Made by a program: the position numbers and the translations under genes. A stretch of 5,938 nt of DNA from Clostridiales bacterium (GTDB lineage: Bacteria; Bacillota_A; Clostridia; Lachnospirales; Lachnospiraceae). How positions within the stretch are numbered: the first letter of the stretch is position 1; the number at the start of each line of letters is the position of its first letter. Positions 1 through 5,938 of the stretch are shown piece after piece. The notes under the pieces were generated by a model. That model was not told the origin of the DNA. It searched no databases and saw only the letters and a program-made list of their open reading frames with translations. The stretch spans positions 1 through 5,938 of the forward strand of contig JASKJZ010000170.1 in NCBI GenBank assembly GCA_030154385.1, written 5' to 3'.

Positions 1-317
1 TCGAGCGTACAAAGATCAATTCCAAGCTCCTCTAATCCCTCTTTGATTTCCTGATTTCCAGAAAGATTGAGAATCATATTGCCAAGCGTTCGTCCCATCA
101 AAAATTCCATGGACAAATAGTATACAATTTTTGCGTCCGCATCTGCCTTCGCTTTGTGAGTCGCAATCCACTGATCCATCACATAATCCTTTAAGGCGTA
201 GCTCACCGCCTGAAAGAGCTGTTGCTGATTCGCATCCTCAATGGTACGAAAAGAGAGTACCTTTAGATAATCAATGACTTCTTTTTTAAATTCTTCCTTA
301 TCAATTTTTCTTGTCAT
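1..317 (-). CDS. glgP: Glycogen/maltodextrin phosphorylase, N-terminal part (cut by window edge)
   Basis: This is the first 105 codons of a cytoplasmic alpha-glucan phosphorylase (GT35 family), which releases glucose-1-phosphate from glycogen or maltodextrin using phosphate and pyridoxal phosphate. The reading frame begins MTRKIDKEEFKK and contains YYLSMEFLMGRTLGN at residues 66-80, the family's well-conserved N-terminal signature. Family members are usually about 750-850 residues, so most of the protein, including the pyridoxal-phosphate lysine region, lies outside the window. The ATG at 315-317 is preceded by GGAGG at 322-326, a rather short 4-nt spacing. The gene lies 36 bp downstream of the DUF2804 gene on the same strand with no terminator between, so it is probably the second gene of an operon. 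Whether its preferred substrate is glycogen or maltodextrin cannot be told from this fragment. Confidence 0.93.
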   Translation of the reverse strand, partial: MTRKIDKEEFKKEVIDYLKVLSFRTIEDANQQQLFQAVSYALKDYVMDQWIATHKAKADADAKIVYYLSMEFLMGRTLGNMILNLSGNQEIKEGLEELGIDLCTL

Positions 318-353
318 AAAGCCTCCATTCCTGCCATATTTCATCTTTTTCGA

Positions 354-1391
354 TTAGTAACGATTGTGTACTACTTCAATTGCACAGAGAAAGTCCTTTA
401 CCAAAAGGGCAGTTCCATCATCCAGCACTACCTGTGCTTGCATCCTTCCAAATACCTGATGCTGATTGCTGATGATACATTTTAAATCAATTTCGGCCTT
501 GCGGTCAAGAATTGGTTCAAAAAAACCAGAAATTCGGCCGTCAAACGAAGTGATTTTCCATGTTTTTTCAAAGAGAAATTCTTTTTTTGAATTTTTTTGA
601 ATGTGAAAGGTCACCTCATCCAGCTTGTGTGCGACTCCGTTATAGAAAATTACATTCTCACTGGCCTGACTTCGATCCGAAAATCCATATCCTAAATTAA
701 ATCCAAACGGTTTGCCATCAAGCATTCCGCTTCCTGTACACCAATACCAGGTATTATCGTACGTCCAAACCCCTCTTCCCCAATCAAGGACTCCGAATGC
801 ACTTTTTTCCTCCAATAAAATTTCCCTATCTCCTATTTTTACCTTTCCTCTGGCAGGCATACAATTTTTCTTCTCGTTGTAATAAAATGCCGTCGGCTTT
901 TCCCTCCAATTGGTCGCGATACACATAGAATCCATCGCAGGCTCGGTAAGCCAAATAACTGCAACCAAATCCTCTTCTCCCAGGAAGTGCTTCCATTTAC
1001 AGCGAATGCTACGCTGATTCCCTTCCTTTATAAAACTCATATGCACTGCTTTTGACTTTACGAAACAATGCTCTTCGTTCGAATTTGTGGAAAGTTCATA
1101 CTTATTTTTTCTTGGAAAAGCCTCCATTCTCGTCTTGGTCGTCTCTTCTTTTTTTTCAAAATCAAGAAAGGAAGCACTGATCAGCCCCGCATATCCCAAG
1201 TCAGAAATCGTAAATGCAACCCCGTATTGTGCATTTGTAATCAAATAATAGTCCCATTCTTTTCTTCGAAACCAGGGTGCTCGTATCGCTTCTCTTTGAT
1301 ACTTCCAAACAGGCTTTCTTGCCCATCCCGGTTCTTTTATAATACCCTTTTCATTTAATAAATCTTGCTCTGCAATCACCTCGTGCTGCAT
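354..1391 (-). CDS. DUF2804 family protein of unknown function
   Basis: This is a complete 345-residue protein that I recognise as DUF2804, a family with no established biochemical role. Family-like segments are the N-terminal LLNEKGIIKEPGWARK (residues 11-26), DWGRGVW (203-209), YDNTWYW (211-217), a glycine- and aromatic-rich stretch GFNLGYGFSD (230-239), ENVIFYNG (245-252) and a C-terminal HQVFGRMQA (311-319). The protein is rich in tryptophan and aromatic residues and in apparent beta-strand segments. It has no signal peptide or membrane segment, so it is probably cytoplasmic. The ATG at 1389-1391 follows a purine-rich GGAGAAGG about 6 nt upstream. It sits first in a probable two-gene operon with glgP, behind its own promoter and after the ileS terminator. 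A role in glucan metabolism is only a guess from this neighbour. The family call is by sequence pattern memory and is fairly firm; no function is assigned. Confidence 0.85.
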   Translation of the reverse strand: MQHEVIAEQDLLNEKGIIKEPGWARKPVWKYQREAIRAPWFRRKEWDYYLITNAQYGVAFTISDLGYAGLISASFLDFEKKEETTKTRMEAFPRKNKYELSTNSNEEHCFVKSKAVHMSFIKEGNQRSIRCKWKHFLGEEDLVAVIWLTEPAMDSMCIATNWREKPTAFYYNEKKNCMPARGKVKIGDREILLEEKSAFGVLDWGRGVWTYDNTWYWCTGSGMLDGKPFGFNLGYGFSDRSQASENVIFYNGVAHKLDEVTFHIQKNSKKEFLFEKTWKITSFDGRISGFFEPILDRKAEIDLKCIISNQHQVFGRMQAQVVLDDGTALLVKDFLCAIEVVHNRY

Positions 1392-1438
1392 AAGACACCT
1401 TCTCCCTCTTTCACAAATAATGGATGTTGTTCTCCTTC

Positions 1439-1467
1439 ATTATAACAGACACTCCTTCTGTAGGAAA
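1439..1467 (-). promoter_or_regulatory. Sigma-A-type extended -10 promoter for the DUF2804-glgP unit
   Basis: On the minus strand the sequence TGTTATAAT (1439-1447) gives a perfect TATAAT -10 box (1439-1444) with the TGn extension. A weak -35 candidate, TTTCCT, lies 17 nt upstream at 1462-1467 and matches the consensus at only three positions, as is common for extended -10 promoters. The start would fall near 1432, leaving a leader of about 40 nt before the ATG at 1391. It lies just after the ileS terminator, which fits independent transcription of this unit. Confidence 0.65.
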
Positions 1468-1480
1468 TGGTTTTCGTAAG

Positions 1481-1511
1481 AAAAGAGCCTGGACCTGCCA
1501 GACTCTTTTTT
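1481..1511 (-). terminator. Rho-independent terminator after ileS
   Basis: The hairpin has arms 1485-1492 (GAGCCTGG) and 1498-1505 (CCAGACTC) around a 5-nt loop, with one G-U wobble in the RNA, and is extended by A-T pairs on both sides. It begins 11 nt after the ileS stop codon at 1523-1525. On the minus strand the hairpin is followed by CTCTTTTCTT. On the plus strand it is followed by six T, so it could work in both directions, although no plus-strand gene ends here. Confidence 0.85.
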
Positions 1512-1522
1512 ACGGATGCATG

Positions 1523-4500
1523 TTATGCTTCTAATTTTTCTACGCCAAGGGTCACTACTTCCCCATTGACATTCCATTCCTTTGTATAACCCTTTGCCTC
1601 TCCCAAAGCAATCGACTCCGCAAGTACCTTTGATTTTACGCTTTCTGCATTTTTCTCCAGTATAGAGGATATTGTTTCATTTCCTGTCACATAAAGATTG
1701 ATGTGATCTGTCACCTCAAAATCTGCTTCCTTACGCATTGTCTGAATCTTACTAATTACCTCAAGCACAAATCCCTCTTCTATTAAATCCTCCGTTAAGT
1801 TGGTATCCAGTACAACCGTAATACCATAGTTGGATTCGGAGACATAACCCTCCATCTGAGCGGCATCAATCAAAAGGTCATCCTTTTCTAATACCTCATT
1901 GACACCATCCAAGCAAACCGTAAGTGTGCCCTTTTCATTGAGCTCATCCATCGCCTGGTTTCCGTCAATATCAGCCAAAAGCTCCTTTAGGGCATTTAGC
2001 TGCTTTCCAAAACGTCGTCCCAAGGTCTTTAGCTGCGGCTTAAAGCTATAGGAAGTAAAGTCTCTGACATCCTGTTTAAACACAACCTCTTTTACATTTA
2101 ATTCATCTTCGATAATCTCCACATAATATGTCGGAAGCTCGCTCTCGCTCTTTACATACATACGTCCAATCGGCTGACGATTCTTGATATTGGCATTGTT
2201 TCGACAAGCGCGTCCAAGTACGACAATATCGAGTACTGCTTCCATATTCTGTTCCAGCTCGGTATCAATCCAAGCCTCGTTCACTTCTGGGAAATCGCAA
2301 AGATGAATGCTTTCCTTTGCTTCTTTATCAATGCTGCATACTAAGTTACGATAAATATCCTCTGTCATAAACGGAACCATAGGTGCTGCTGCCTTACAAA
2401 TCGTAACGAGCGCGGTATAAAGGGTCATATAGGCATTTACCTTATCCTGCTCCATGCCCTTTGCCCAAAAACGTTCTCTGCCTCTTCTTACATACCAGTT
2501 GCTCATTTCATCCACAAAATCCTGAAGCGCTCTTGCGGTTTCTGGAATTTTATAGGCCGCAAGATTTTCATCCACAGTCTTTACGACCGTATTAAGACGG
2601 GACAAAAGCCATTTATCCATGACACCAAGGGCATCATAATCCAAGGTATACTTGGTCGCATCAAACGAATCAATATTGGCATACAGTACAAAGAAGGCAT
2701 AGGTGTTCCAAAGGGTACCCATGAACTTTCGCTGTCCTTCCATAACTGCTTTTCCATGGAAGCGATTTGGAAGCCAAGGAGCACTATTCACATAGAAATA
2801 CCAACGAATGGCATCGGCCCCATACTGCTCTAAGGCATCAAAGGGATCCACGGCATTTCCCTTGGACTTTGACATCTTTTGTCCATTTTCATCCTGTACA
2901 TGTCCAAGAACAATTACATTTTTATAAGGCGCCTTGTTAAATAACAACGTAGACTCTGCTAATAGCGAGTAAAACCACCCTCTCGTCTGATCCACTGCCT
3001 CTGAAATGAAGTCCGCTGGGAACTGCGCTTCGAACAGCTCCTTGTTCTCAAATGGATAATGATGTTGTGCAAATGGCATTGCACCAGAATCGAACCAGCA
3101 GTCAATTACTTCTGGAACGCGGTGCATCTCACCACCACACTTATCACAGGTAATGGTCACGTTATCGATAAACGGGCGATGAAGCTCGATGTCATCGGGA
3201 CAATTTTTCGAGCGGTTCTTTAGTTCTTCGATACTTCCGATTGAATGCATATGCCCACAGCTGCATTCCCAGATGTTAAGAGGCGTACCCCAGTAGCGGT
3301 TACGACTGACACCCCAGTCTTGTATATTTTCCAACCAATCACCAAAACGTCCTTTTCCAATGCTTTCTGGAATCCAGTGAATCGTGTTGTTATTACGAAT
3401 CATATCCTCCTTCACTGCCGTCATACGGATAAACCAGGATTCTCTTGCATAATAAATCAGCGGCGTATCGCATCTCCAGCAAAATGGATAGCTATGCTCA
3501 AACTTGAGTGCCTTAAATAAGAGCTTCTTTTCTCCCAAAAGACGGAATACAATCTCATCGGCCTTTTTGCAAAAAACACCTGCCATATCCGTACATTCTG
3601 GCTTCATCTCACCTTTTTCATCCACAAGCTGTACAAATGGTAAATCATAGCGTCTTCCAACATTGGCATCGTCTTCACCAAAGGCTGGCGCAATATGCAC
3701 GACACCCGTACCATCGGTCAGCGTAACATAATTATCACACGTCACATAAAATGCCTTTTTGTTATTTACAAGGTTTCGCTCACCAGGATCTCCCAGAGAA
3801 CCATCTGCCTTATTAAAAGCATAGTCAAATAGGGGAACGTACGGCGTATACTCAAGATCCTTTCCGATATAGCGCTCTACAACTTCGTATGCACCATCAA
3901 TGACGGACAGCAGCGCTTCTGCGAGAATATAGTATTCCTCTCCAACAGAAGTTGCCTCTTCACCTTCTTTTACGACATCACCCTTTTCATTAACCGACAC
4001 GCGCACCTTTACATAAGCTTCCTCTGGATTCACGCAAAGTGCTACATTGGAAGGAAGGGTCCATGGCGTTGTTGTCCAAGCAAGGATATATTCATTTTCT
4101 TTCTCTTTTAAGCGAAACTTTGCAATGGCGGATTTTTCCTTTACGTCCTTATAACCCTGTGCTACCTCATGTGAGGATAGCGGAGTACCGCATCTTGGGC
4201 AATATGGTACAATTTTATAGCCTTTATACAAAAGCTCCTTATCCCAGATCTGCTTTAACGCCCACCATTCGGACTCAATGAAATCGTTGTGATAGGTTAC
4301 ATATGGATCATTCATATCTGCCCAAAAACCAACGGTACCAGAAAAATCCTCCCACATTCCTTTGTATTTCCAAACGGATTCCTTACATTTATCGATAAAG
4401 GGTTCCAGTCCATATTCTTCAATCTGCTCTTTTCCATCCAGGCCTAATAGCTTTTCAACTTCTAGCTCGACTGGAAGACCATGGGTATCCCAGCCCGCTT

Positions 4501-4750
4501 TTCTTGGAACCATATAACCCTTCATTGTGCGGTATCTTGGAATCATATCCTTGATAACGCGTGTTAAAACGTGTCCAATATGCGGTTTTCCATTTGCGGT
4601 CGGAGGACCATCATAGAAGGTATAGGTTTTACCCTCCTTCCGATTCTCCATGCTCTTTTCAAAAATTTCATTTGCCTTCCAAAACGACTCGATTTGTTTT
4701 TCTCGCTCCACAAAGTTTAGGTTCGTGGCCACCTTTTCATACATTGCCAT
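1523..4750 (-). CDS. ileS: Isoleucyl-tRNA synthetase, type 2 (eukaryote-like, IleS2)
   Basis: This class I synthetase joins isoleucine to tRNA-Ile at the expense of ATP in the cytoplasm. Counting from the upstream ATG at 4759 (1078 residues), HIGH is at 60-63 within GPPTANGKPHIGH and KMSKS is at 628-632. The CP1 editing domain that clears mis-charged valine shows TTTPWTLPSN (229-238) and GTGVVHIAPAFGEDD (350-364). Metal-type cysteine pairs occur at C187/C190, C427/C430, C499/C501 and C538/C541. DWGVSRNRYWGTP (481-493) belongs to the catalytic core, and the helical anticodon-binding domain follows from about 690. There is no cysteine after residue 949, so the C-terminal zinc ribbon of type 1 enzymes is absent. 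This, the length and the HIGH context place it in the type 2 group. I prefer the ATG at 4750 (1075 residues), because GAAAGGA at 4760-4766 abuts the 4759 ATG but lies 9 nt from the 4750 one. A T-box leader controls the gene and a terminator follows it. Confidence 0.97.
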   Translation of the reverse strand: MAMYEKVATNLNFVEREKQIESFWKANEIFEKSMENRKEGKTYTFYDGPPTANGKPHIGHVLTRVIKDMIPRYRTMKGYMVPRKAGWDTHGLPVELEVEKLLGLDGKEQIEEYGLEPFIDKCKESVWKYKGMWEDFSGTVGFWADMNDPYVTYHNDFIESEWWALKQIWDKELLYKGYKIVPYCPRCGTPLSSHEVAQGYKDVKEKSAIAKFRLKEKENEYILAWTTTPWTLPSNVALCVNPEEAYVKVRVSVNEKGDVVKEGEEATSVGEEYYILAEALLSVIDGAYEVVERYIGKDLEYTPYVPLFDYAFNKADGSLGDPGERNLVNNKKAFYVTCDNYVTLTDGTGVVHIAPAFGEDDANVGRRYDLPFVQLVDEKGEMKPECTDMAGVFCKKADEIVFRLLGEKKLLFKALKFEHSYPFCWRCDTPLIYYARESWFIRMTAVKEDMIRNNNTIHWIPESIGKGRFGDWLENIQDWGVSRNRYWGTPLNIWECSCGHMHSIGSIEELKNRSKNCPDDIELHRPFIDNVTITCDKCGGEMHRVPEVIDCWFDSGAMPFAQHHYPFENKELFEAQFPADFISEAVDQTRGWFYSLLAESTLLFNKAPYKNVIVLGHVQDENGQKMSKSKGNAVDPFDALEQYGADAIRWYFYVNSAPWLPNRFHGKAVMEGQRKFMGTLWNTYAFFVLYANIDSFDATKYTLDYDALGVMDKWLLSRLNTVVKTVDENLAAYKIPETARALQDFVDEMSNWYVRRGRERFWAKGMEQDKVNAYMTLYTALVTICKAAAPMVPFMTEDIYRNLVCSIDKEAKESIHLCDFPEVNEAWIDTELEQNMEAVLDIVVLGRACRNNANIKNRQPIGRMYVKSESELPTYYVEIIEDELNVKEVVFKQDVRDFTSYSFKPQLKTLGRRFGKQLNALKELLADIDGNQAMDELNEKGTLTVCLDGVNEVLEKDDLLIDAAQMEGYVSESNYGITVVLDTNLTEDLIEEGFVLEVISKIQTMRKEADFEVTDHINLYVTGNETISSILEKNAESVKSKVLAESIALGEAKGYTKEWNVNGEVVTLGVEKLEA

Positions 4751-4759
4751 ATTGCTCAT

Positions 4760-4766
4760 TCCTTTC
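4760..4766 (-). promoter_or_regulatory. Ribosome binding site deciding the ileS start
   Basis: GAAAGGA on the minus strand ends directly against the upstream in-frame ATG (4757-4759), leaving no spacer, which is too close for normal initiation. The next in-frame ATG (4748-4750) lies 9 nt away, and a third (4742-4744) lies 15 nt away. The middle ATG therefore fits best, giving a protein starting MAMYEK. Confidence 0.65.
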
Positions 4767-4829
4767 TACGCAAAAATTATCATTTCATTCGCTCTGCCTC
4801 TCAAAGAAAGGCTTAGTAGTATTTCAAAT

Positions 4830-4860
4830 AAAAAAACTCCCATCCCAAACAGGATGAGAG
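4830..4860 (-). terminator. T-box regulated intrinsic terminator in the ileS leader
   Basis: The minus-strand RNA forms CUCUCAUCC (4852-4860) with GGAUGGGAG (4837-4845), nine pairs including one G-U, around a 6-nt loop, followed by seven U (4830-4836). It is a strong intrinsic terminator 79 nt before the ileS start, and its 5' arm is shared with the antiterminator, so it should form when tRNA-Ile is charged. Confidence 0.93.
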
Positions 4861-4885
4861 CAAAAGCTTTCATATAACCACCTGT
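4849..4885 (-). promoter_or_regulatory. T-box antiterminator with UGGU acceptor-binding bulge
   Basis: The RNA folds as ACAGG (4881-4885) paired with CCUGU (4849-4853), then a 7-nt bulge UGGUUAU (4874-4880). The upper helix is AUGAAAGC (4866-4873) with GCUCUCAU (4854-4861), one A-C mismatch, closed by a UUUU loop. The 7-nt bulge and its UGGN start match the T-box design in which UGGN pairs with the free NCCA end of the tRNA. UGGU fits the A discriminator base expected in tRNA-Ile. The 3' arm overlaps the 5' arm of the terminator, so only one hairpin can form at a time. Confidence 0.9.
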
Positions 4886-4963
4886 ACCTCTATACAGTCT
4901 CCAAATAACGGTGGATACCGGCGGGGCCTACTAGCATGCGCGTTTGACCTGCAACTTAGGAGT

Positions 4964-4966
4964 GAT
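4964..4966 (-). promoter_or_regulatory. T-box specifier codon AUC (isoleucine)
   Basis: Within the 3' side of stem I the RNA reads GAAAAUCACU (4961-4970), and AUC would pair with the GAU anticodon of tRNA-Ile. It stands just after the GAA of the loop E-like motif and before a conserved-type purine. Overlapping triplets AAA or AAU are also present, but only AUC agrees with the regulated gene. Confidence 0.8.
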
Positions 4967-5075
4967 TTTCAAGCTTACCATACTAGGTCCGGGTTCTCAC
5001 TGTCCCCGGCTCACTTTGCCCTTCTTAATAAGTCTACTGTCTCCATCAACGTTTTTATCAGATACGTTAGTTATG

Positions 5076-5104
5076 AATATAGTATAAAATTCGTGCTTTG
5101 TCAA
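5076..5104 (-). promoter_or_regulatory. Sigma-A promoter of the T-box/ileS transcript
   Basis: On the minus strand TTGACA (5099-5104) is a perfect -35 box, followed after exactly 17 nt by TATATT (5076-5081), five of six matches to the -10 consensus. Transcription would start near 5069-5070, about 20 nt before the base of T-box stem I. This is the best promoter in the window and fits high constitutive initiation with control left to the riboswitch. Confidence 0.85.
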
Positions 5105-5125
5105 CTTTTTTGTTCCCGCTATGCC

Positions 5126-5157
5126 TTGACATTCCCCCCATTTCGTTGCAATATATA
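5126..5157 (+). promoter_or_regulatory. Probable pncB promoter, divergent from the ileS promoter
   Basis: A perfect -35 hexamer TTGACA lies at 5126-5131 on the plus strand. The -10 is unclear: the 17-nt position reads CAATAT (5149-5154), while the better AT-rich TATATA (5152-5157) needs a 20-nt spacer. TAGAAT at 5162-5167 resembles a -10 but is too far from this -35. The -35 boxes of the two divergent promoters lie only 21 bp apart (5105-5125). Confidence 0.5.
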
Positions 5158-5161
5158 GCAA
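5146..5161. repeat. 16-bp imperfect palindrome over the pncB promoter
   Basis: TTGCAATATATAGCAA is an inverted repeat with TTGC/GCAA arms. Fourteen of its 16 positions are symmetric, the exceptions being the pair at positions 5 and 12. It covers the candidate pncB -10 area and lies 17-32 bp upstream of the ribosome site, the place expected for a dimeric repressor site. An AT-rich promoter core could also produce such symmetry by chance. Confidence 0.4.
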
Positions 5162-5177
5162 TAGAATATTTCACCAT

Positions 5178-5184
5178 AAGGAGG
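5178..5184 (+). promoter_or_regulatory. Ribosome binding site of pncB
   Basis: AAGGAGG is a full Shine-Dalgarno sequence placed 5 nt before the ATG at 5190-5192. It fixes the start of a reading frame that has no stop in the window. Confidence 0.9.
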
Positions 5185-5189
5185 CTCCC

Positions 5190-5938
5190 ATGACTGAAAA
5201 CCTTACCCTGCTCACCGATTTTTATGAATTGACCATGATGCAGGGATATTTTAAAAATCAAGTAAACGAACGTGTTATTTTTGATGCCTTTTACCGCAAC
5301 AATCCTTCAGGCGGCGGATACGCAATCTGTGCAGGACTCGACCAGGTCATTGACTACGTAAAGGGACTAAATTTTGACTATGATGATATTTCCTATCTGC
5401 GAAGCTTAGATATTTTTGACGAAGACTTTTTAAACTATCTGGCAGGCTTTCATTTTACTGGTGATATTTATGCAGTACCAGAAGGAACCGTGGTCTTTCC
5501 AATGGAACCTCTGGTCAAGGTAATCGCTCCTATTATGGAAGCGCAGCTTGTCGAAACTGCCATCCTTAATATTATCAATCATCAAAGCCTGATTGCCACA
5601 AAGGCCTCCAGAGTATGCTTTGCTGCTCGCGGAGACGGCATTATGGAATTTGGGCTTAGACGTGCGCAAGGTCCGGATGCTGGAACACTTGGTGCCAGAG
5701 CCGCCATCATCGGAGGCTGTGTTGGGACAAGCAACGTCCTTTGTGCGAAGAAATTTTCCGTTCCAGCCCTTGGCACTCATGCACATAGCTGGATTATGAG
5801 CTTTGAAGATGAGTTGACGGCCTTTCGTCACTATGCTTCGCTCTATCCAAATAATACGACCCTTCTTGTGGACACTTATGATACCCTGCGCTCTGGTGTC
5901 CCCAATGCGATTCGTGTCTTTCAAGAGCTAAAGGATGC
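5190..5938 (+). CDS. pncB: Nicotinate phosphoribosyltransferase, N-terminal half (cut by window edge)
   Basis: The frame is open from the ATG at 5190 to the window end, giving 249 codons that start MTENLTLLTDFYELTMMQGYF. The enzyme makes nicotinate mononucleotide from nicotinate and PRPP, with ATP hydrolysis, in the NAD salvage (Preiss-Handler) pathway in the cytoplasm. Family signatures are TDFYELTMMQGYF (residues 9-21), FYRNNPSGGGYAICAGL (34-50), PLVKVIAPIMEAQLVET (107-123), EFGLRRAQGPDAG (153-165) and GTHAHSW (195-201). H199 corresponds to the histidine that is phosphorylated in the characterised enzymes. DTYDTLRSGVPNAI (228-241) belongs to the phosphate-binding part of the fold. Related Firmicutes enzymes have about 480-490 residues, so roughly half is present. 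It is transcribed divergently from ileS; no functional link between the two is evident. A palindrome in its promoter may be an operator. Family assignment is firm. Confidence 0.95.
   Translation, partial: MTENLTLLTDFYELTMMQGYFKNQVNERVIFDAFYRNNPSGGGYAICAGLDQVIDYVKGLNFDYDDISYLRSLDIFDEDFLNYLAGFHFTGDIYAVPEGTVVFPMEPLVKVIAPIMEAQLVETAILNIINHQSLIATKASRVCFAARGDGIMEFGLRRAQGPDAGTLGARAAIIGGCVGTSNVLCAKKFSVPALGTHAHSWIMSFEDELTAFRHYASLYPNNTTLLVDTYDTLRSGVPNAIRVFQELKD

Larger units (their letters stand above)
4830..5069 (-). promoter_or_regulatory. T-box riboswitch (tRNA-Ile sensing leader of ileS)
   Basis: The minus-strand leader of ileS has the parts of a T-box, an RNA that reads the charging state of a tRNA and permits transcription when that tRNA is uncharged. 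Stem I is closed near its base by GGAG (5041-5044) with CUCC (4959-4962). The specifier domain shows AGUA (5035-5038) opposite GAA (4968-4970), a loop E-like arrangement. The specifier codon AUC (Ile) is at 4964-4966, followed by a purine. The upper part has AGUGAG (5010-5015), close to the usual AGAGAG bulge. It ends in a stem CCGGG/CCCGG (5005-5009 with 4989-4993) around an 11-nt loop. A stem III-like hairpin CGGU-AUCC-ACCG lies at about 4909-4920. The 3' end holds mutually exclusive antiterminator and terminator hairpins. The 5' limit is estimated from the promoter. The isoleucine codon agrees with the downstream gene. Confidence 0.93.

Noticed and set aside
1068..1358. 96-residue plus-strand open frame
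   Set aside because: It is antisense to the DUF2804 gene. Its product is a phenylalanine/lysine run derived from the opposite strand, with no start signal of note.
3245..4281. Plus-strand open frames of 91 (3245-3520) and 80 (4039-4281) residues
   Set aside because: Both are antisense to well-conserved ileS coding sequence and show no independent signals.
4561..4877. Two overlapping plus-strand open frames of 98 and 75 residues
   Set aside because: They run across the ileS start, its leader and the T-box terminator on the opposite strand; neither has a Shine-Dalgarno site or a familiar protein pattern.
4905..4927. Plus-strand sequence ACGGTGGATACCGGCGG, which resembles the T-box consensus GGTGGNACCGCG
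   Set aside because: It lies within the minus-strand T-box stem III region, whose hairpin makes the opposite strand look similar. No plus-strand stem I, antiterminator or terminator accompanies it, and the next plus-strand gene (pncB) is not a typical T-box target with its own promoter further downstream.
5067..5261. 64-residue minus-strand open frame over the ileS-pncB intergenic region
   Set aside because: It overlaps the pncB start in antisense and the ileS promoter. It has no suitable ribosome site, and the promoter and T-box explain this stretch better.
5430..5924. 164-residue minus-strand open frame
   Set aside because: It is wholly antisense to the clearly homologous pncB frame, has no ribosome site or recognisable domain, and has a serine/lysine-rich low-complexity look typical of a shadow frame.
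1..5938. Search for a novel system: mobile elements, CRISPR-like repeats, defence or toxin-antitoxin genes, tRNA/rRNA genes
   Set aside because: No transposase, integrase, direct repeat array, small paired genes or structural RNA gene other than the T-box was seen; the window is filled with housekeeping genes and their control regions.

Overview
The window looks like ordinary chromosomal DNA from a low-to-moderate-GC Firmicute, most likely a clostridium of the Lachnospiraceae type. I infer this from the protein sequences, the strong AAGGAGG-type ribosome sites, the T-box control of an aminoacyl-tRNA synthetase, and the eukaryote-like (type 2) isoleucyl-tRNA synthetase common in that group. 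Assignment to a species is not possible from this sequence alone.

Layout from left to right. Positions 1-317 (minus) hold the N-terminal part of a glycogen/maltodextrin phosphorylase, cut by the window edge. Positions 354-1391 (minus) hold a complete DUF2804-family protein of unknown function, lying 36 bp upstream of the phosphorylase gene with no terminator between them, so the two are probably co-transcribed from an extended -10 promoter at about 1439-1467. A strong hairpin at 1481-1511 ends the preceding ileS transcript. Positions 1523-4750 (minus) hold ileS, a full-length type 2 isoleucyl-tRNA synthetase. Its roughly 320-nt leader (4751-5069) is a T-box riboswitch whose stem I, AUC specifier, UGGU tRNA-acceptor bulge, antiterminator and competing terminator can all be read. 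A near-consensus sigma-A promoter at 5076-5104 drives it. A divergent promoter region (about 5126-5160) then leads into a plus-strand gene from 5190 to the window end, the N-terminal half of a nicotinate phosphoribosyltransferase (pncB), which is open at the right edge.

The genes belong to three separate housekeeping roles: storage-glucan breakdown (glgP with its unknown DUF2804 partner), isoleucine charging for translation (ileS, controlled by uncharged tRNA-Ile), and NAD salvage (pncB). I see no mobile element, CRISPR array, tRNA/rRNA gene, phage gene or defence system. The points most worth a second look are the complete T-box, the type 2 IleRS with its likely lower mupirocin sensitivity, the DUF2804-glgP pairing, and a palindrome over the pncB promoter.
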